Shown here in pieces: positions 15,347 through 23,076 of a DNA stretch of 64,000 nucleotides. The first letter of the stretch is position 1, and every line of letters starts with the position of its first letter. Both the position numbers and the translations under genes were made by a program. A model generated the notes under the pieces. That model saw only the letters and a list, made by a program, of their open reading frames with translations. It was not told where the DNA came from and did no database searches. The stretch lies in assembly GCA_017443595.1 (NCBI GenBank), contig JAFSYU010000040.1, positions 124,001 to 188,000 on the forward strand. Direction: 5' to 3'. The DNA comes from Clostridia bacterium (GTDB lineage Bacteria > Bacillota > Clostridia > Oscillospirales > CAG-272).

Positions 15347-16774
15347 ATGGCGGATAAATCGTACGAAAGCTATGAGATGTTAGCAAAACTTCTCAATTCC
15401 GGCAGAAAAGAAAATATAGATAACGTTTACGACGCGTTATCCGAGGTCATATCCGGAGAGTATCAGCAAAAAAAACAGCAGAACAAAAACACGTACACGG
15501 CAAAAAGGAACGCGCTTGCGGCAAACAAGGCAAAAGCGGAAAAATACCTTGACTATTTCATGACGGAAAAGGGATATAACGGCTCCGGCATAGAAGCGGA
15601 CGCAAAGCTGAAGGCAAGCATGGGATACAATTCCGATCTTGCGTCGCTTTACGCGGCGGAAGCGGCGGCTGATTCCGCGCTTGATGCCGAATATAATTCC
15701 GCAAAGCTGAAAAACGAATCGGAGAGAAACGAAAAAAAGGCCGCGGCGGATAAAGACTACGGCGATACCCTTTATAAAACGTACAGCGACGAGGCGGACA
15801 GAGCGCTCAAACGCAAACAGCTTGACTATCAGAAGCAGTCGGACGAAGCGGACAGAGCGTTGAAGCGCGATCAGTTCGATTATCAGAAACAGTCGGATAA
15901 AGACGACCGAGCGTTCGAACAGAGCCGGTTTGATTATCAGAAGCAGTCCGACGCGTCCGACAGAGCGTTCAAACAAAGTCAGTTCGACTATCAGAAGCAG
16001 TCCGATAAAGACGAGCGGGCGTTCAAACAAAGCCAGTTTGACTATCAGAAACAGTCCGATTCAGCCGACAGAGCGCTCAAGCGCGATCAGCTCGATCATC
16101 AGCGTCAGTCAGACGAAAAGGACAGGAAGCTCAAACAGGATCAGCTCGACTATCAGCGTGAGTCCGATGAAGCCGACAGAGAACTGAAAAAAGCGCAGCA
16201 GGATCTGCAGGCAGAGCTTGAAAGACAAAAGCTGCAGGACGAAAACGAGTATAAAAACAAACAGCTGCAGCAGCAGAAATATCTGCAGGAAAAGGAATAT
16301 GAGATAAAAATGCTTCAGGCGAAGACGGACGCGGCAAAAGCCGCCGGTACGACCGCGGCGCAGAAGGAAGAGGCAGAGCTGCTTAAAGAAAAGCTCGACT
16401 CGTACAGGCAGCTTTTGTATCAGGAGCTTAAAACCCGGTTTGAACTGACGGACGACGTAGACGAAAAACAGCGTATCTATGATTCCGTGACGGGCGCCAA
16501 TACGGAGCAGGCGACCGAGGTATACGGTGCGTCGCTGTACAAAAGCATGATAAAGGACTTTTCCAAAGCTCTGACGGAGGCAAAGGCGAAAAAAGCCGAC
16601 GCGGAGACAGTGCAGAAGCTCTACGACAAGTTTGTTGAGGCGAAGGACGAATACCATTATCAGACGTATCTGAAGCTGAAGCGTCAGCTGCAGTACAGCA
16701 ATTTCCCCGGTTTTACCGCGGATCAGCTTGAAAGAGCGTATAAAGCGTACGTCAAAAACGGACAGGTCGGATAA
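15347..16774 (+). CDS. Long alpha-helical repeat protein, possible DNA-ejection protein
   Basis: This 475-residue protein is almost wholly helical and charged. Residues about 147-290 are eight tandem copies of an 18-residue unit of the type SDEADRALKRDQLDYQKQ. Flanking sequence is also rich in K, E, Q and A (AKAEKYLDYFMTEKGYNG; KEYEIKMLQAKTDAAKAAG). The last gene of a podovirus-type operon often encodes internal or ejection proteins, which share D-R-x-F/L and D-x-Q patterns and an Ala-rich end, so an ejection or shaft role is suggested. No catalytic domain is seen. The gene ends 17 bases before a terminator. Other readings include a fibre shaft or a surface protein of the lysogen. Confidence 0.6.
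   Translation: MADKSYESYEMLAKLLNSGRKENIDNVYDALSEVISGEYQQKKQQNKNTYTAKRNALAANKAKAEKYLDYFMTEKGYNGSGIEADAKLKASMGYNSDLASLYAAEAAADSALDAEYNSAKLKNESERNEKKAAADKDYGDTLYKTYSDEADRALKRKQLDYQKQSDEADRALKRDQFDYQKQSDKDDRAFEQSRFDYQKQSDASDRAFKQSQFDYQKQSDKDERAFKQSQFDYQKQSDSADRALKRDQLDHQRQSDEKDRKLKQDQLDYQRESDEADRELKKAQQDLQAELERQKLQDENEYKNKQLQQQKYLQEKEYEIKMLQAKTDAAKAAGTTAAQKEEAELLKEKLDSYRQLLYQELKTRFELTDDVDEKQRIYDSVTGANTEQATEVYGASLYKSMIKDFSKALTEAKAKKADAETVQKLYDKFVEAKDEYHYQTYLKLKRQLQYSNFPGFTADQLERAYKAYVKNGQVG
15785..16216 (+). repeat. Eight tandem 54-bp (18-residue) repeats
   Basis: Eight units of exactly 18 codons run head to tail. Conserved positions are Ser1-Asp2, Asp5-Arg6, Leu/Phe8, Gln12, Asp14, Gln16 and, in most units, Tyr15. 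The two outer units diverge most, while units 3-5 are nearly identical. Eighteen residues equal five turns of a 3.6-residue helix, so equivalent side chains stack along one face without supercoiling. The eight copies would span about 21 nm as a single helix. Confidence 0.9.
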
Positions 16775-16790
16775 GACCGGATAAAAAATG

Positions 16791-16840
16791 ACCGGCGTCG
16801 CAAACGGGACAAAACCTCCGCTGCGGCGCCGGTTTTTTGT
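16791..16840. terminator. Terminator of the phage operon (convergent with rnr)
   Basis: ACCGGCGTCGCA (16791-16802) pairs with TGCGGCGCCGGT (16822-16833) with one mismatch across a 19-base loop, then T-rich sequence (TTTTTTGTTTTT). It lies between the last phage gene and the convergent rnr stop. Confidence 0.75.
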
Positions 16841-16842
16841 TT

Positions 16843-18867
16843 TTATACGGTAAGTTCTATCCTTCTGCCGCTTATGCTGACCTCGGATATTTTTACTTTT
16901 ACCGTATCGCCGGGGCGGTACGTCCGCTTAGGCGTTATAACGGTGTAAAGCGACGGTATATATTCCGTATTTACGGCGGGCAGTCTGACAAATCCCTCCG
17001 CTCCGTACGGCAGACGCGCAAAAAATCCGGACGACGTGACGGAAGTAATGACCGAATCAAAGCTTTGACCGACTTTGTCTTTGCTGTAAGCCGCCATGTA
17101 CAGATCGTCCATATCGCGCTCGAGCTTTGTTGCAGAATCCTCACATTCGTTTGATCTTTCCGCGGCTTTTATGCAAAACGAGCGCAGCTTTGCATCCTGT
17201 TCTTTATCGCTTTTCAGAAGCAGAGTTTTTATTATCCTGTGCACGACAAGATCGGGATAACGCCTTATCGGAGACGTGAAATGACAGTAGCATTCCGCGC
17301 CGAGACCAAAGTGAGACGAATGCTGCTGACTGTATTTCGCTTTCATCATACAGCGCAGTACAAGATAAGAAAATATCTCGCCTTTGCCTTTGTCTTTTGC
17401 GGCGCATAAGAATTTCTGCACAGACAAAAGCGTTATTTCGTCGCCGCATAAAGCGGAGGTATCTATACCTACCGAATCCGCAAACGCTTTAAGCTGACGC
17501 AGCTTTTCCGTATCGGGCGAGCCGTGTACGCGGTAAATACAGGGCAGACCGCGTTTTAAAAGCAGGGAGGCGACCGCCTCGTTCGCCGCGAGCATGAACT
17601 GCTCTATTATCCGCTCGCTTACGCCGCGCTCTTCTATATACGCGTTTACTATCCGCCCGTCATTTGAAATATCAAAGCAGAATTCCGCGGATTCAAGCTC
17701 AAGCGCGTGGCGGCGCGCGGACTTGCTTTTCAGGGCGTTATACAATTCAAGTACGGTATCAAGACCGCCGGCGTCAAATACCGGCGCGTATTTTTTATAA
17801 TATTTGCTTTTTTCTTTTTTCTCTATAACGTCGTTTACCTCGGAATAAACGCCGCGCACTTTTGATCTGATTACGGATCCCGCTATTTTGCAGTCCGTTA
17901 TCTCTCCGTTTTTATCAATATCTATAAACGCGGAAAGTGCGTATCTGTTGACGTTGGGGTTAAGGGAACAGATGCCGTTTGATAAAGCGACCGGAAGCAT
18001 TGGTATGACCTTGTCCGCAAAATATACGCTCGTGCCGCGCAGATACGCTTCTTCATCGAGCGCGGAGTTGTGCGCGACGTATTCTGAAACGTCGGCTATG
18101 TGGACGCCTAACTCAAAGCCTTTGTCCGTTTTTTTGACGCATATCGCGTCGTCAAAATCTTTTGAATGCTCGCCGTCTATCGTAAAAATACGCTCGTCTG
18201 TAAGATCAAGTCTGTTCTTTTTCAGCACGCGGCGGGCTGAAACCGTATCCGCAAGCTCCGTCACGTCATCCGGAAATTCAGTTCTTATCCCGTATGAGTC
18301 TATTATCGCGGCGACGTTTGGATAAAGCTCTTCGGAATTGCCGTAGACTTTTTCTATTATGCCGTGCGCGGATGTCTGATTTGTCGTGTCCGGGTACGAC
18401 GTTATGCGGCAAAGGACTTTGTCGCCGTCCGACGCGCCGTTTAAATGGGCGGGGGAAATGAAGGTGTCAAAGCACAGCTTTTTGCTGTCCGCCAAAACGA
18501 CGTGCGTCGCTTTGAGCCTGTTGCCCTCACGGTGTTTTATATATCTGTAAACTCCGGTAAAAGTTTTTGTCCCGCGTGAAAGGACAGAGACGATATGCGC
18601 CTCGGGCCTGCCGTTGTACTGCGTTACGGTAAAGCTGACTTTATCTCCGCTGACGGCGTCCTTGACGTGTTTTGCGGGAACGAAAATATCCGCGTCCGAT
18701 AAAGCTATACCGTCGTCCGCGGTTATAAAACCGTATCCCTGCGAAGACGCGTCAAAGATACCGGTGTACGTTTTAAGATTTCTTTTTTGTTTTAATACGC
18801 TGTGTCTGTCAGTTTTTTTGAAAATACGCTTTTTTTGCGCTTTTTTTGATATTTTTCTTTTAGCCAT
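16843..18867 (-). CDS. rnr: Ribonuclease R
   Basis: This 674-residue processive 3'-5' exoribonuclease degrades structured RNA and takes part in RNA quality control. It is built of cold-shock OB domains (about residues 35-175, TYTGIFDASSQGYGFITADD), the RNB catalytic core beginning IFTIDGEHSKDFDDAI with the conserved metal-binding aspartates, the HFTSPIRRYPDLVVHR signature, and a C-terminal S1 domain (about 590-670). The lysine-rich N-terminus is short. The usual bacterial order secG then rnr is present: secG is upstream on the same strand. A hairpin between them may reduce read-through. Length is slightly below the typical 700-800 residues but all domains are present. Confidence 0.95.
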   Translation of the reverse strand: MAKRKISKKAQKKRIFKKTDRHSVLKQKRNLKTYTGIFDASSQGYGFITADDGIALSDADIFVPAKHVKDAVSGDKVSFTVTQYNGRPEAHIVSVLSRGTKTFTGVYRYIKHREGNRLKATHVVLADSKKLCFDTFISPAHLNGASDGDKVLCRITSYPDTTNQTSAHGIIEKVYGNSEELYPNVAAIIDSYGIRTEFPDDVTELADTVSARRVLKKNRLDLTDERIFTIDGEHSKDFDDAICVKKTDKGFELGVHIADVSEYVAHNSALDEEAYLRGTSVYFADKVIPMLPVALSNGICSLNPNVNRYALSAFIDIDKNGEITDCKIAGSVIRSKVRGVYSEVNDVIEKKEKSKYYKKYAPVFDAGGLDTVLELYNALKSKSARRHALELESAEFCFDISNDGRIVNAYIEERGVSERIIEQFMLAANEAVASLLLKRGLPCIYRVHGSPDTEKLRQLKAFADSVGIDTSALCGDEITLLSVQKFLCAAKDKGKGEIFSYLVLRCMMKAKYSQQHSSHFGLGAECYCHFTSPIRRYPDLVVHRIIKTLLLKSDKEQDAKLRSFCIKAAERSNECEDSATKLERDMDDLYMAAYSKDKVGQSFDSVITSVTSSGFFARLPYGAEGFVRLPAVNTEYIPSLYTVITPKRTYRPGDTVKVKISEVSISGRRIELTV

Positions 18868-18885
18868 TATTTATACCTAAACAAA

Positions 18886-18905
18886 ATCGGCACCAAAGTG
18901 CCGAT
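18886..18905 (-). terminator. Hairpin between secG and rnr
   Basis: ATCGGCAC and GTGCCGAT form a perfect 8-bp stem around CAAA. Read on the minus strand it is followed by TTTTGT, 19 bases before the rnr start. It could terminate most secG transcripts or protect an mRNA end. Confidence 0.55.
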
Positions 18906-18922
18906 CTGTGATTTTTTGTGTT

Positions 18923-19363
18923 TTACTCTGCTTTCGCTTCCGTTGTTGCTTCCGCTTCCGTAGCCTCAGCTTCCGTAGCAGCTTCCGTGGTTACGTCGGC
19001 TTCCGTTGTCGTTGCCTCTGTTTCCGTGCCGTCGGTCGTTTCAGCCGCTGTTTCGGTCTCTGTCACCGCTTCCGTATTGGTGTCTGTGGAAGTTGACGGA
19101 TGGTTGTGCTGATAGTTCATTATAAGTGCGAATACTATAACGACTACTGCAAAGACTATTGCCAAAATGGTAGTTATTCTTGCAAGCTTTTTATCTTTTG
19201 AACGCTGTTTGTTCTTGCCGGAATAGTTATCGGGGCTTCCGCCGGCTATCGCCTGCGAAAGTTTTCTGTTGGATTTGCCGCCCGTCTGGAAAAGAACGAA
19301 AACTATAAGCGCTATTGCAAGCAATATAAGAAGAATTGCAAGTATGATATTCAAGATTTCCAT
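18923..19363 (-). CDS. secG: Preprotein translocase subunit SecG with long Thr/Glu/Ala tail
   Basis: SecG is the small accessory subunit of the SecYEG channel. Helix 1 (about residues 3-25) and helix 2 (about 62-83) enclose the family loop VLFQTGGKSN ... SQAIAGG. The protein is 146 residues, about twice the usual Gram-positive length. The extra 60 residues form a low-complexity tail of Thr, Glu and Ala (units such as TEAEATE), which by SecG topology would face the outside. Upstream lies a plausible promoter. secG-rnr adjacency is conserved in Firmicutes. Confidence 0.9.
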   Translation of the reverse strand: MEILNIILAILLILLAIALIVFVLFQTGGKSNRKLSQAIAGGSPDNYSGKNKQRSKDKKLARITTILAIVFAVVVIVFALIMNYQHNHPSTSTDTNTEAVTETETAAETTDGTETEATTTEADVTTEAATEAEATEAEATTEAKAE

Positions 19364-19453
19364 TATTTATTTTTCCTCCAAAAGTTAAATCATAGTTAAA
19401 TATCAGCCCGGAAAGCAGACTTAAAAAAGCCCGGCAACCGGATAAGCAGAGTT

Positions 19454-19482
19454 ATTATAACACAAATGTTTTGAAAAAGCAA
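19454..19482 (-). promoter_or_regulatory. Candidate secG promoter
   Basis: On the minus strand, TTGCTT (19477-19482) and TATAAT (19454-19459) are spaced by 17 bases, with a TGTG extension before the -10. It lies about 90 bases before the secG start. Confidence 0.55.
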
Positions 19483-19519
19483 TATGTAATCCGAAAAAAT
19501 ATTGAATTTTTTTCCTATT

Positions 19520-20833
19520 TTATTTTACCTTAATATGAGCGGCAATGAATTCAAGCAGAGGTCCGCGCTCGTTGCATACCTCGCCTGAAATAACGCCGTC
19601 AAGCGCGTAACGCAAAAGCTCTCCCACAAGCGGACCGCGTTTTACGCCGAGGGAAATGATATCGCCGCCGTTTACGGCAAGGTCGCGCACGTTTAAAGCC
19701 ACGCCGTTTTCCTCCGCCTCGCATATAACGTCAAGGGCGGTGTTCAGGTCGTTTAAGCGGCTGTAATATCTCGGATCTTCCGACAGTATATCCGCTCTTT
19801 TCAGCTTTATAACGTCCTTTGCGGTCTTTATCCCGGCTTTTGAAGCAAAGCGTTTGACGCCTACTTTGTCTATGCCGTTTATATCCGCGTCGCAGTATCT
19901 GATTATGCGGCAGACCGTGTCCGTAAGCGCCGCGGAACAGCGCAGACGTGTAAGAACATTTGCCGCCACGGTGTCGCGTATACGCACGGTGTCCGCCGCG
20001 TTCGCGCCGGAAGGCTTTACCGTATCGTGCAGAAGCGCGGCGAGCCGCAGATGAAGCAGCGGTTCCGTATATGAAATGCAGTTGACGGTATGCGTGTAAA
20101 GATCGTATCCTCCGTCGCCGTATTCACGCTCACAGCCGTGCTGCACGGCGAGCTCCGGTATTAAAAGGAATATTACGTCGGAATATTCAAGAAGTATCTG
20201 TTTTGCGTTTTCGCCGCAGAGCAGTTTGCATAATTCGGAAAAAACGCGCTCGTACGATACGGTTTGTATATATTTTTTGTTTCTGTGTATGGACTGTTTT
20301 GTCTGTTCCTCTATGGTAAAGCCCAAGACCGAGGAAAAACGCATGGCGCGCAAAAGCCGCAGATGATCCTCTGCAAATCTTTCATCCGGCGAGCCGACGC
20401 AGCGTATTATACGGTTTTCAATATCCGAAATGCCGCCGAAGAGATCCACGTATCCTTTCTGCTTTGAGTACGCCACGGCGTTTATGGTCAGGTCGCGCCG
20501 GCAAAGATCGTCCCTTACGTCCTTTGAAAACGTGACGGAATCCGGGTGGCGGCCGTCGGAATAAGCGGATTCACGCCTAAACGACGTTATTTCCACCGGC
20601 GTGCCGTTTACTATGACCGTCACGGTGCCGTGTCTTATGCCGGTTTCAACAACGCGGTGAGAGGAAAAAACGCGCTCCACCTCAGAAGGGATCGCGGAAG
20701 TCGTGATATCGTAGTCGTGAGCCGGCTTGTGCATCAGCATATCCCTTACGGCTCCGCCGACGAGATAAGCCTCGTAACCGCTATCATATAATCTGTCAAG
20801 CGTATAATTTATTTCATCCGGAAGATCAAGCAT
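19520..20833 (-). CDS. cca: CCA tRNA nucleotidyltransferase
   Basis: This 437-residue class II nucleotidyltransferase adds or repairs the 3' CCA end of tRNAs. The head domain has the GGAVRD motif at residues 26-31 and metal-binding Asp40 and Asp42 in HDYDI. The motif RRDLTINA (nucleotide selection) and the EDHLRLLRAMRFSSVLGF segment follow. A conserved HD-like LLHDTVKPSG segment lies in the C-terminal half, which would bind metal in members carrying an HD domain. Length and motifs are standard for Clostridia. The direction is opposite to the following hydrolase gene. Confidence 0.95.
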   Translation of the reverse strand: MLDLPDEINYTLDRLYDSGYEAYLVGGAVRDMLMHKPAHDYDITTSAIPSEVERVFSSHRVVETGIRHGTVTVIVNGTPVEITSFRRESAYSDGRHPDSVTFSKDVRDDLCRRDLTINAVAYSKQKGYVDLFGGISDIENRIIRCVGSPDERFAEDHLRLLRAMRFSSVLGFTIEEQTKQSIHRNKKYIQTVSYERVFSELCKLLCGENAKQILLEYSDVIFLLIPELAVQHGCEREYGDGGYDLYTHTVNCISYTEPLLHLRLAALLHDTVKPSGANAADTVRIRDTVAANVLTRLRCSAALTDTVCRIIRYCDADINGIDKVGVKRFASKAGIKTAKDVIKLKRADILSEDPRYYSRLNDLNTALDVICEAEENGVALNVRDLAVNGGDIISLGVKRGPLVGELLRYALDGVISGEVCNERGPLLEFIAAHIKVK

Positions 20834-20933
20834 AGCCTCTCCCTTTCATATCTTACTGTATATATTCTAACTCATAAATACCAAAGCATTATTAACTGTC
20901 CGTAACGTTTTATGATTATTTACATACAAATAC

Positions 20934-20962
20934 TTGAAAAAAAACGTTTTATATGATAAAAT
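20934..20962 (+). promoter_or_regulatory. Candidate promoter of the C26 hydrolase gene
   Basis: TTGAAA (20934-20939), 17 bases, then TAAAAT (20957-20962), 24 bases before the start codon at 20987. This agrees well with a sigma-A promoter; the short leader holds AAAAGGAG. Confidence 0.6.
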
Positions 20963-20986
20963 AAACCGCACAAAAGGAGATATTCC

Positions 20987-21697
20987 ATGAAAAGACCCGT
21001 TATTCTCATTTTTGCGTCAAGAAAAGACGATACGACGTTCTGCTGCATAAGATATTCGGACGCGATAACGTCCGCCGGCGGCATACCGCTGATAGTTCCT
21101 ATGAAGACGGATGAGGAGTCGCTGAAACAGCTGTGCGATCTTGCGGACGGTTTTCTTTTTGCCGGCGGCGTGGATCTTGACCCGTCCCTTTACGGAGAAA
21201 AGAAGCTGAACGATACGGTTGAAATAGACGCTATGCGCGATGCGCTTGAAATGAGCGCGGTAAAGCTCGCTTTTGAAACGGGCAAGCCGATACTCGGCAT
21301 TTGCCGCGGCATACAGAGCGTCAACGTCGGTTTAGGCGGCAGTCTGTGGCAGGATATACCCGCGCAGATAGAAGGCGCGCTGTGCCATCAGCAGAAAGCG
21401 CCGGGCACGGAGACGACGCATACGGTAAATATAAAGCCGGGAACAAAGCTTTATAAAATAATAGGAGCGGAAACAGTAAAAACAAATACTTTTCACCACC
21501 AGGCGGTAAAAGCGCCGGGAAAAGGTCTGATAGTTTCCGCGCAGGCGGAAGACGGCGTGACAGAAGCGCTTGAAACTGAGGACGACAGGTATCTTTTACT
21601 TATACAGTGGCACCCGGAATTCACCGCGGTGACGGATAAAGTATCAGCCGCACTGTTTAACAGTTTTATAGAAGAAGCAAAGCGCGTACGCGTTTGA
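20987..21697 (+). CDS. Class I glutamine amidotransferase-like hydrolase (peptidase C26, PuuD-like)
   Basis: This 236-residue cytoplasmic enzyme cleaves gamma-glutamyl amide bonds. The nucleophile Cys106 sits in GICRGIQ, and the His-Glu pair is His209 and Glu211 in QWHPEF. The oxyanion region FAGGVDLDPSLYGE is the PuuD-type signature. Members hydrolyse gamma-glutamyl-GABA in putrescine breakdown or other gamma-glutamyl compounds; there are no polyamine genes next to it, so the substrate is open. A good ribosome-binding site (AAAGGAG) and a promoter precede it. Confidence 0.9.
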   Translation: MKRPVILIFASRKDDTTFCCIRYSDAITSAGGIPLIVPMKTDEESLKQLCDLADGFLFAGGVDLDPSLYGEKKLNDTVEIDAMRDALEMSAVKLAFETGKPILGICRGIQSVNVGLGGSLWQDIPAQIEGALCHQQKAPGTETTHTVNIKPGTKLYKIIGAETVKTNTFHHQAVKAPGKGLIVSAQAEDGVTEALETEDDRYLLLIQWHPEFTAVTDKVSAALFNSFIEEAKRVRV

Positions 21698-21756
21698 TAT
21701 AATAATTTGACCGCGGATATGCAGTTTAAGCAGCTGCGGTCATACGGAGGGATTTT

Positions 21757-22410
21757 ATGAATAACAACGAAAACAGCAAGAAAAACGGTTCGCCCGATTC
21801 ATCAAAAAAGTCTGTGATGATAGCCGCCGTAGCGGTGGTCGTCATAGCGATAGTCGCGGTGATCCTGGTATTGGTAGTACCCAAGCTCAAATCCAATAAC
21901 AGCACAAGCACGGATACGGATAACACAAGCACGTCCGAAAGCGGCGGCACCTCTTCAAGAGAAGGCATTCAGATATTCGCCGGTCTGGACGGGGTTGAAA
22001 GCGTAGTCGCCGGTGAAACGGCGACCGTCAAAATAAAAGTTCAGAACGTTACGGATCTCGCTTCTCTCGCTCTTACAGCCAGATGGGACGAAGAGCTTAC
22101 GCTTATTGACGCAAGCTACGGCCCCGAATTCAGCGGCGGTTTGAGACACACGCCGGATATGGATAACGAAAACAGCGGATGGGATTCCGTAAAAAGCCCG
22201 TTCACGTTCAACTGGGTAGCTTTAAATACCGCTGACGCTGTGGATAAGGACTGCGTATTCGTTACCGCGCAGTTCAAAACTCCCGAGGACAAACCCGGAA
22301 CGTACCACATGACTCTCACGGCAAACCCCGACAATATATTCGACTCTGATGATGAAAACGTTCCGTTCATCATTTTCAACGCCGATATAGTCGTCACGGC
22401 CGCCAAATAA
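21757..22410 (+). CDS. Membrane-anchored cohesin-like protein
   Basis: This 217-residue protein has a short Lys-rich cytoplasmic end, one membrane helix (about residues 23-46), a Ser/Thr-rich linker (about 48-70) and a beta-sandwich domain of about 140 residues. The domain pattern fits cohesin: a start GVESVVAGETATVKIKVQNV, then LASLALTARWDEELTLIDASYG, then FVTAQFKTPEDKPGTYHMTL and a closing strand. Type I cohesins bind dockerins. Two dockerin proteins encoded at 47.8-52.8 kb could dock to it, which would display them on the cell surface. Cohesin-like folds also occur in other carbohydrate-binding modules, so the assignment is moderate. A plausible terminator hairpin follows at 22429. Confidence 0.6.
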   Translation: MNNNENSKKNGSPDSSKKSVMIAAVAVVVIAIVAVILVLVVPKLKSNNSTSTDTDNTSTSESGGTSSREGIQIFAGLDGVESVVAGETATVKIKVQNVTDLASLALTARWDEELTLIDASYGPEFSGGLRHTPDMDNENSGWDSVKSPFTFNWVALNTADAVDKDCVFVTAQFKTPEDKPGTYHMTLTANPDNIFDSDDENVPFIIFNADIVVTAAK

Positions 22411-22428
22411 AAGAAAAAAATATATAAT

Positions 22429-22450
22429 CAGGCGGCCTTACGGTCGCCTG
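22429..22450 (+). terminator. Hairpin after the cohesin-like gene
   Basis: CAGGCGGCC (22429-22437) and GGTCGCCTG (22442-22450) form a 9-bp stem with one mismatch around TTAC, followed by the modest T-rich run TATTTGTAT. Confidence 0.55.
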
Positions 22451-22481
22451 TATTTGTATAACAGCAAGAAAAAAATTTTTT

Positions 22482-22508
22482 TGAAACTTTTTTACCGTTT
22501 TTTTCTCC
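22482..22508 (+). promoter_or_regulatory. Possible ECF-type autoregulated promoter
   Basis: TGAAAC (22482-22487), as in SigW-type -35 elements, is followed after 17 T-rich bases by CTCCTT (22505 on), about 75 bases before the sigma gene start. This could be recognised by the sigma factor it precedes. The -10 CTCC is not the classical CGTC/CGTA. Confidence 0.4.
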
Positions 22509-22584
22509 TTATATAGTGAAGGGCAAAAAAGCCGGCGCGCCGTTTCCGGAAGCGGCAGCGCGGCTGCAGAAAAAAGGAGACAGT

Positions 22585-23058
22585 ATGACAGAAAACGAAT
22601 TCGTGTCAAAAGTCAACGCACAGAATAAAAAGCTCTATCTTTCCGCTTTATCCGTGGTGAAAAACACGGCGGACGCGGAGGACGCGGTCGCGTCAGCCGT
22701 CGCGTACGCCTGGGAAAAGCTGGCGGACTTGAGGGATGAGAGCTGCTTTGACGCGTGGCTTGTAAAGATCACATACCGTGAAGCCGTAAACATAAAGAAA
22801 AAAAGCCGTGCGTACGAGGATATTTCCGAATTATACGACGCTTTTTCGTACGAGCCGGATACGCACGATCTTGAATTTCTTGATATTTTGTCGTCTTCCG
22901 GTCTTGACGGGAAATCAAGGCTCATACTGACAATGAAATTCATGTACGGCTATACGCTTCAGGAAATAGCGCAAACGGCGCGTATACCGCTGTCGACTGT
23001 CAAAACGAAATATTACAGATCGCTTGACAAGCTTGCCGGCAAGCTTGGTTTGAAGTGA
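22585..23058 (+). CDS. ECF sigma-70 factor
   Basis: This 157-residue protein has region 2 (ALSVVKNTADAEDAVASAVAYAWEKL, about residues 21-46) and region 4 (ILTMKFMYGYTLQEIAQTARIPLSTVKTKYYRSLDKL, about 112-150). The spacing is that of ECF sigma factors, lacking region 3. It directs RNA polymerase to promoters controlled by the downstream membrane protein. The start ATG 22585 follows AAAAAGGAG. An upstream in-frame ATG is less likely because it precedes the ribosome-binding site. The partner gene begins 18 bases later, and its product's N-terminus is cytoplasmic, fitting an anti-sigma role. Confidence 0.93.
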   Translation: MTENEFVSKVNAQNKKLYLSALSVVKNTADAEDAVASAVAYAWEKLADLRDESCFDAWLVKITYREAVNIKKKSRAYEDISELYDAFSYEPDTHDLEFLDILSSSGLDGKSRLILTMKFMYGYTLQEIAQTARIPLSTVKTKYYRSLDKLAGKLGLK

Positions 23059-23076
23059 CGGTATAAGGAGAACGGG

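Larger units (their letters stand above)
5397..16840. mobile_element. Compact podovirus-like phage module, apparently integrase-less (domesticated prophage or GTA candidate)
   Basis: One S24 repressor and thirteen closely packed plus-strand genes (terminase, portal, capsid, adaptor, nozzle, lysis and fibre-like functions) occupy about 11.4 kb between the thrE pair and rnr. All frames are intact with overlaps or short gaps and good ribosome-binding sites. There is no recognisable integrase, excisionase, replication gene, tail tube, tape measure or baseplate. The codon and base choices resemble the neighbouring host genes by eye. No attachment-site repeat was seen. Possible identities are a gene-transfer-agent-like particle, a remnant of a short-tailed phage, or a capsid-forming satellite lacking its integration genes. 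Confidence 0.75.

Noticed and set aside
15785..16216. 54-bp repeats as a CRISPR or minisatellite
   Set aside because: They are in frame inside a long gene and conserve amino acids better than DNA, so they are protein repeats.
5380..16860. Attachment-site direct repeats at the phage module borders
   Set aside because: No matching repeat was found by eye at the thrE and rnr ends, and no tRNA gene is adjacent; a short imperfect one cannot be excluded.
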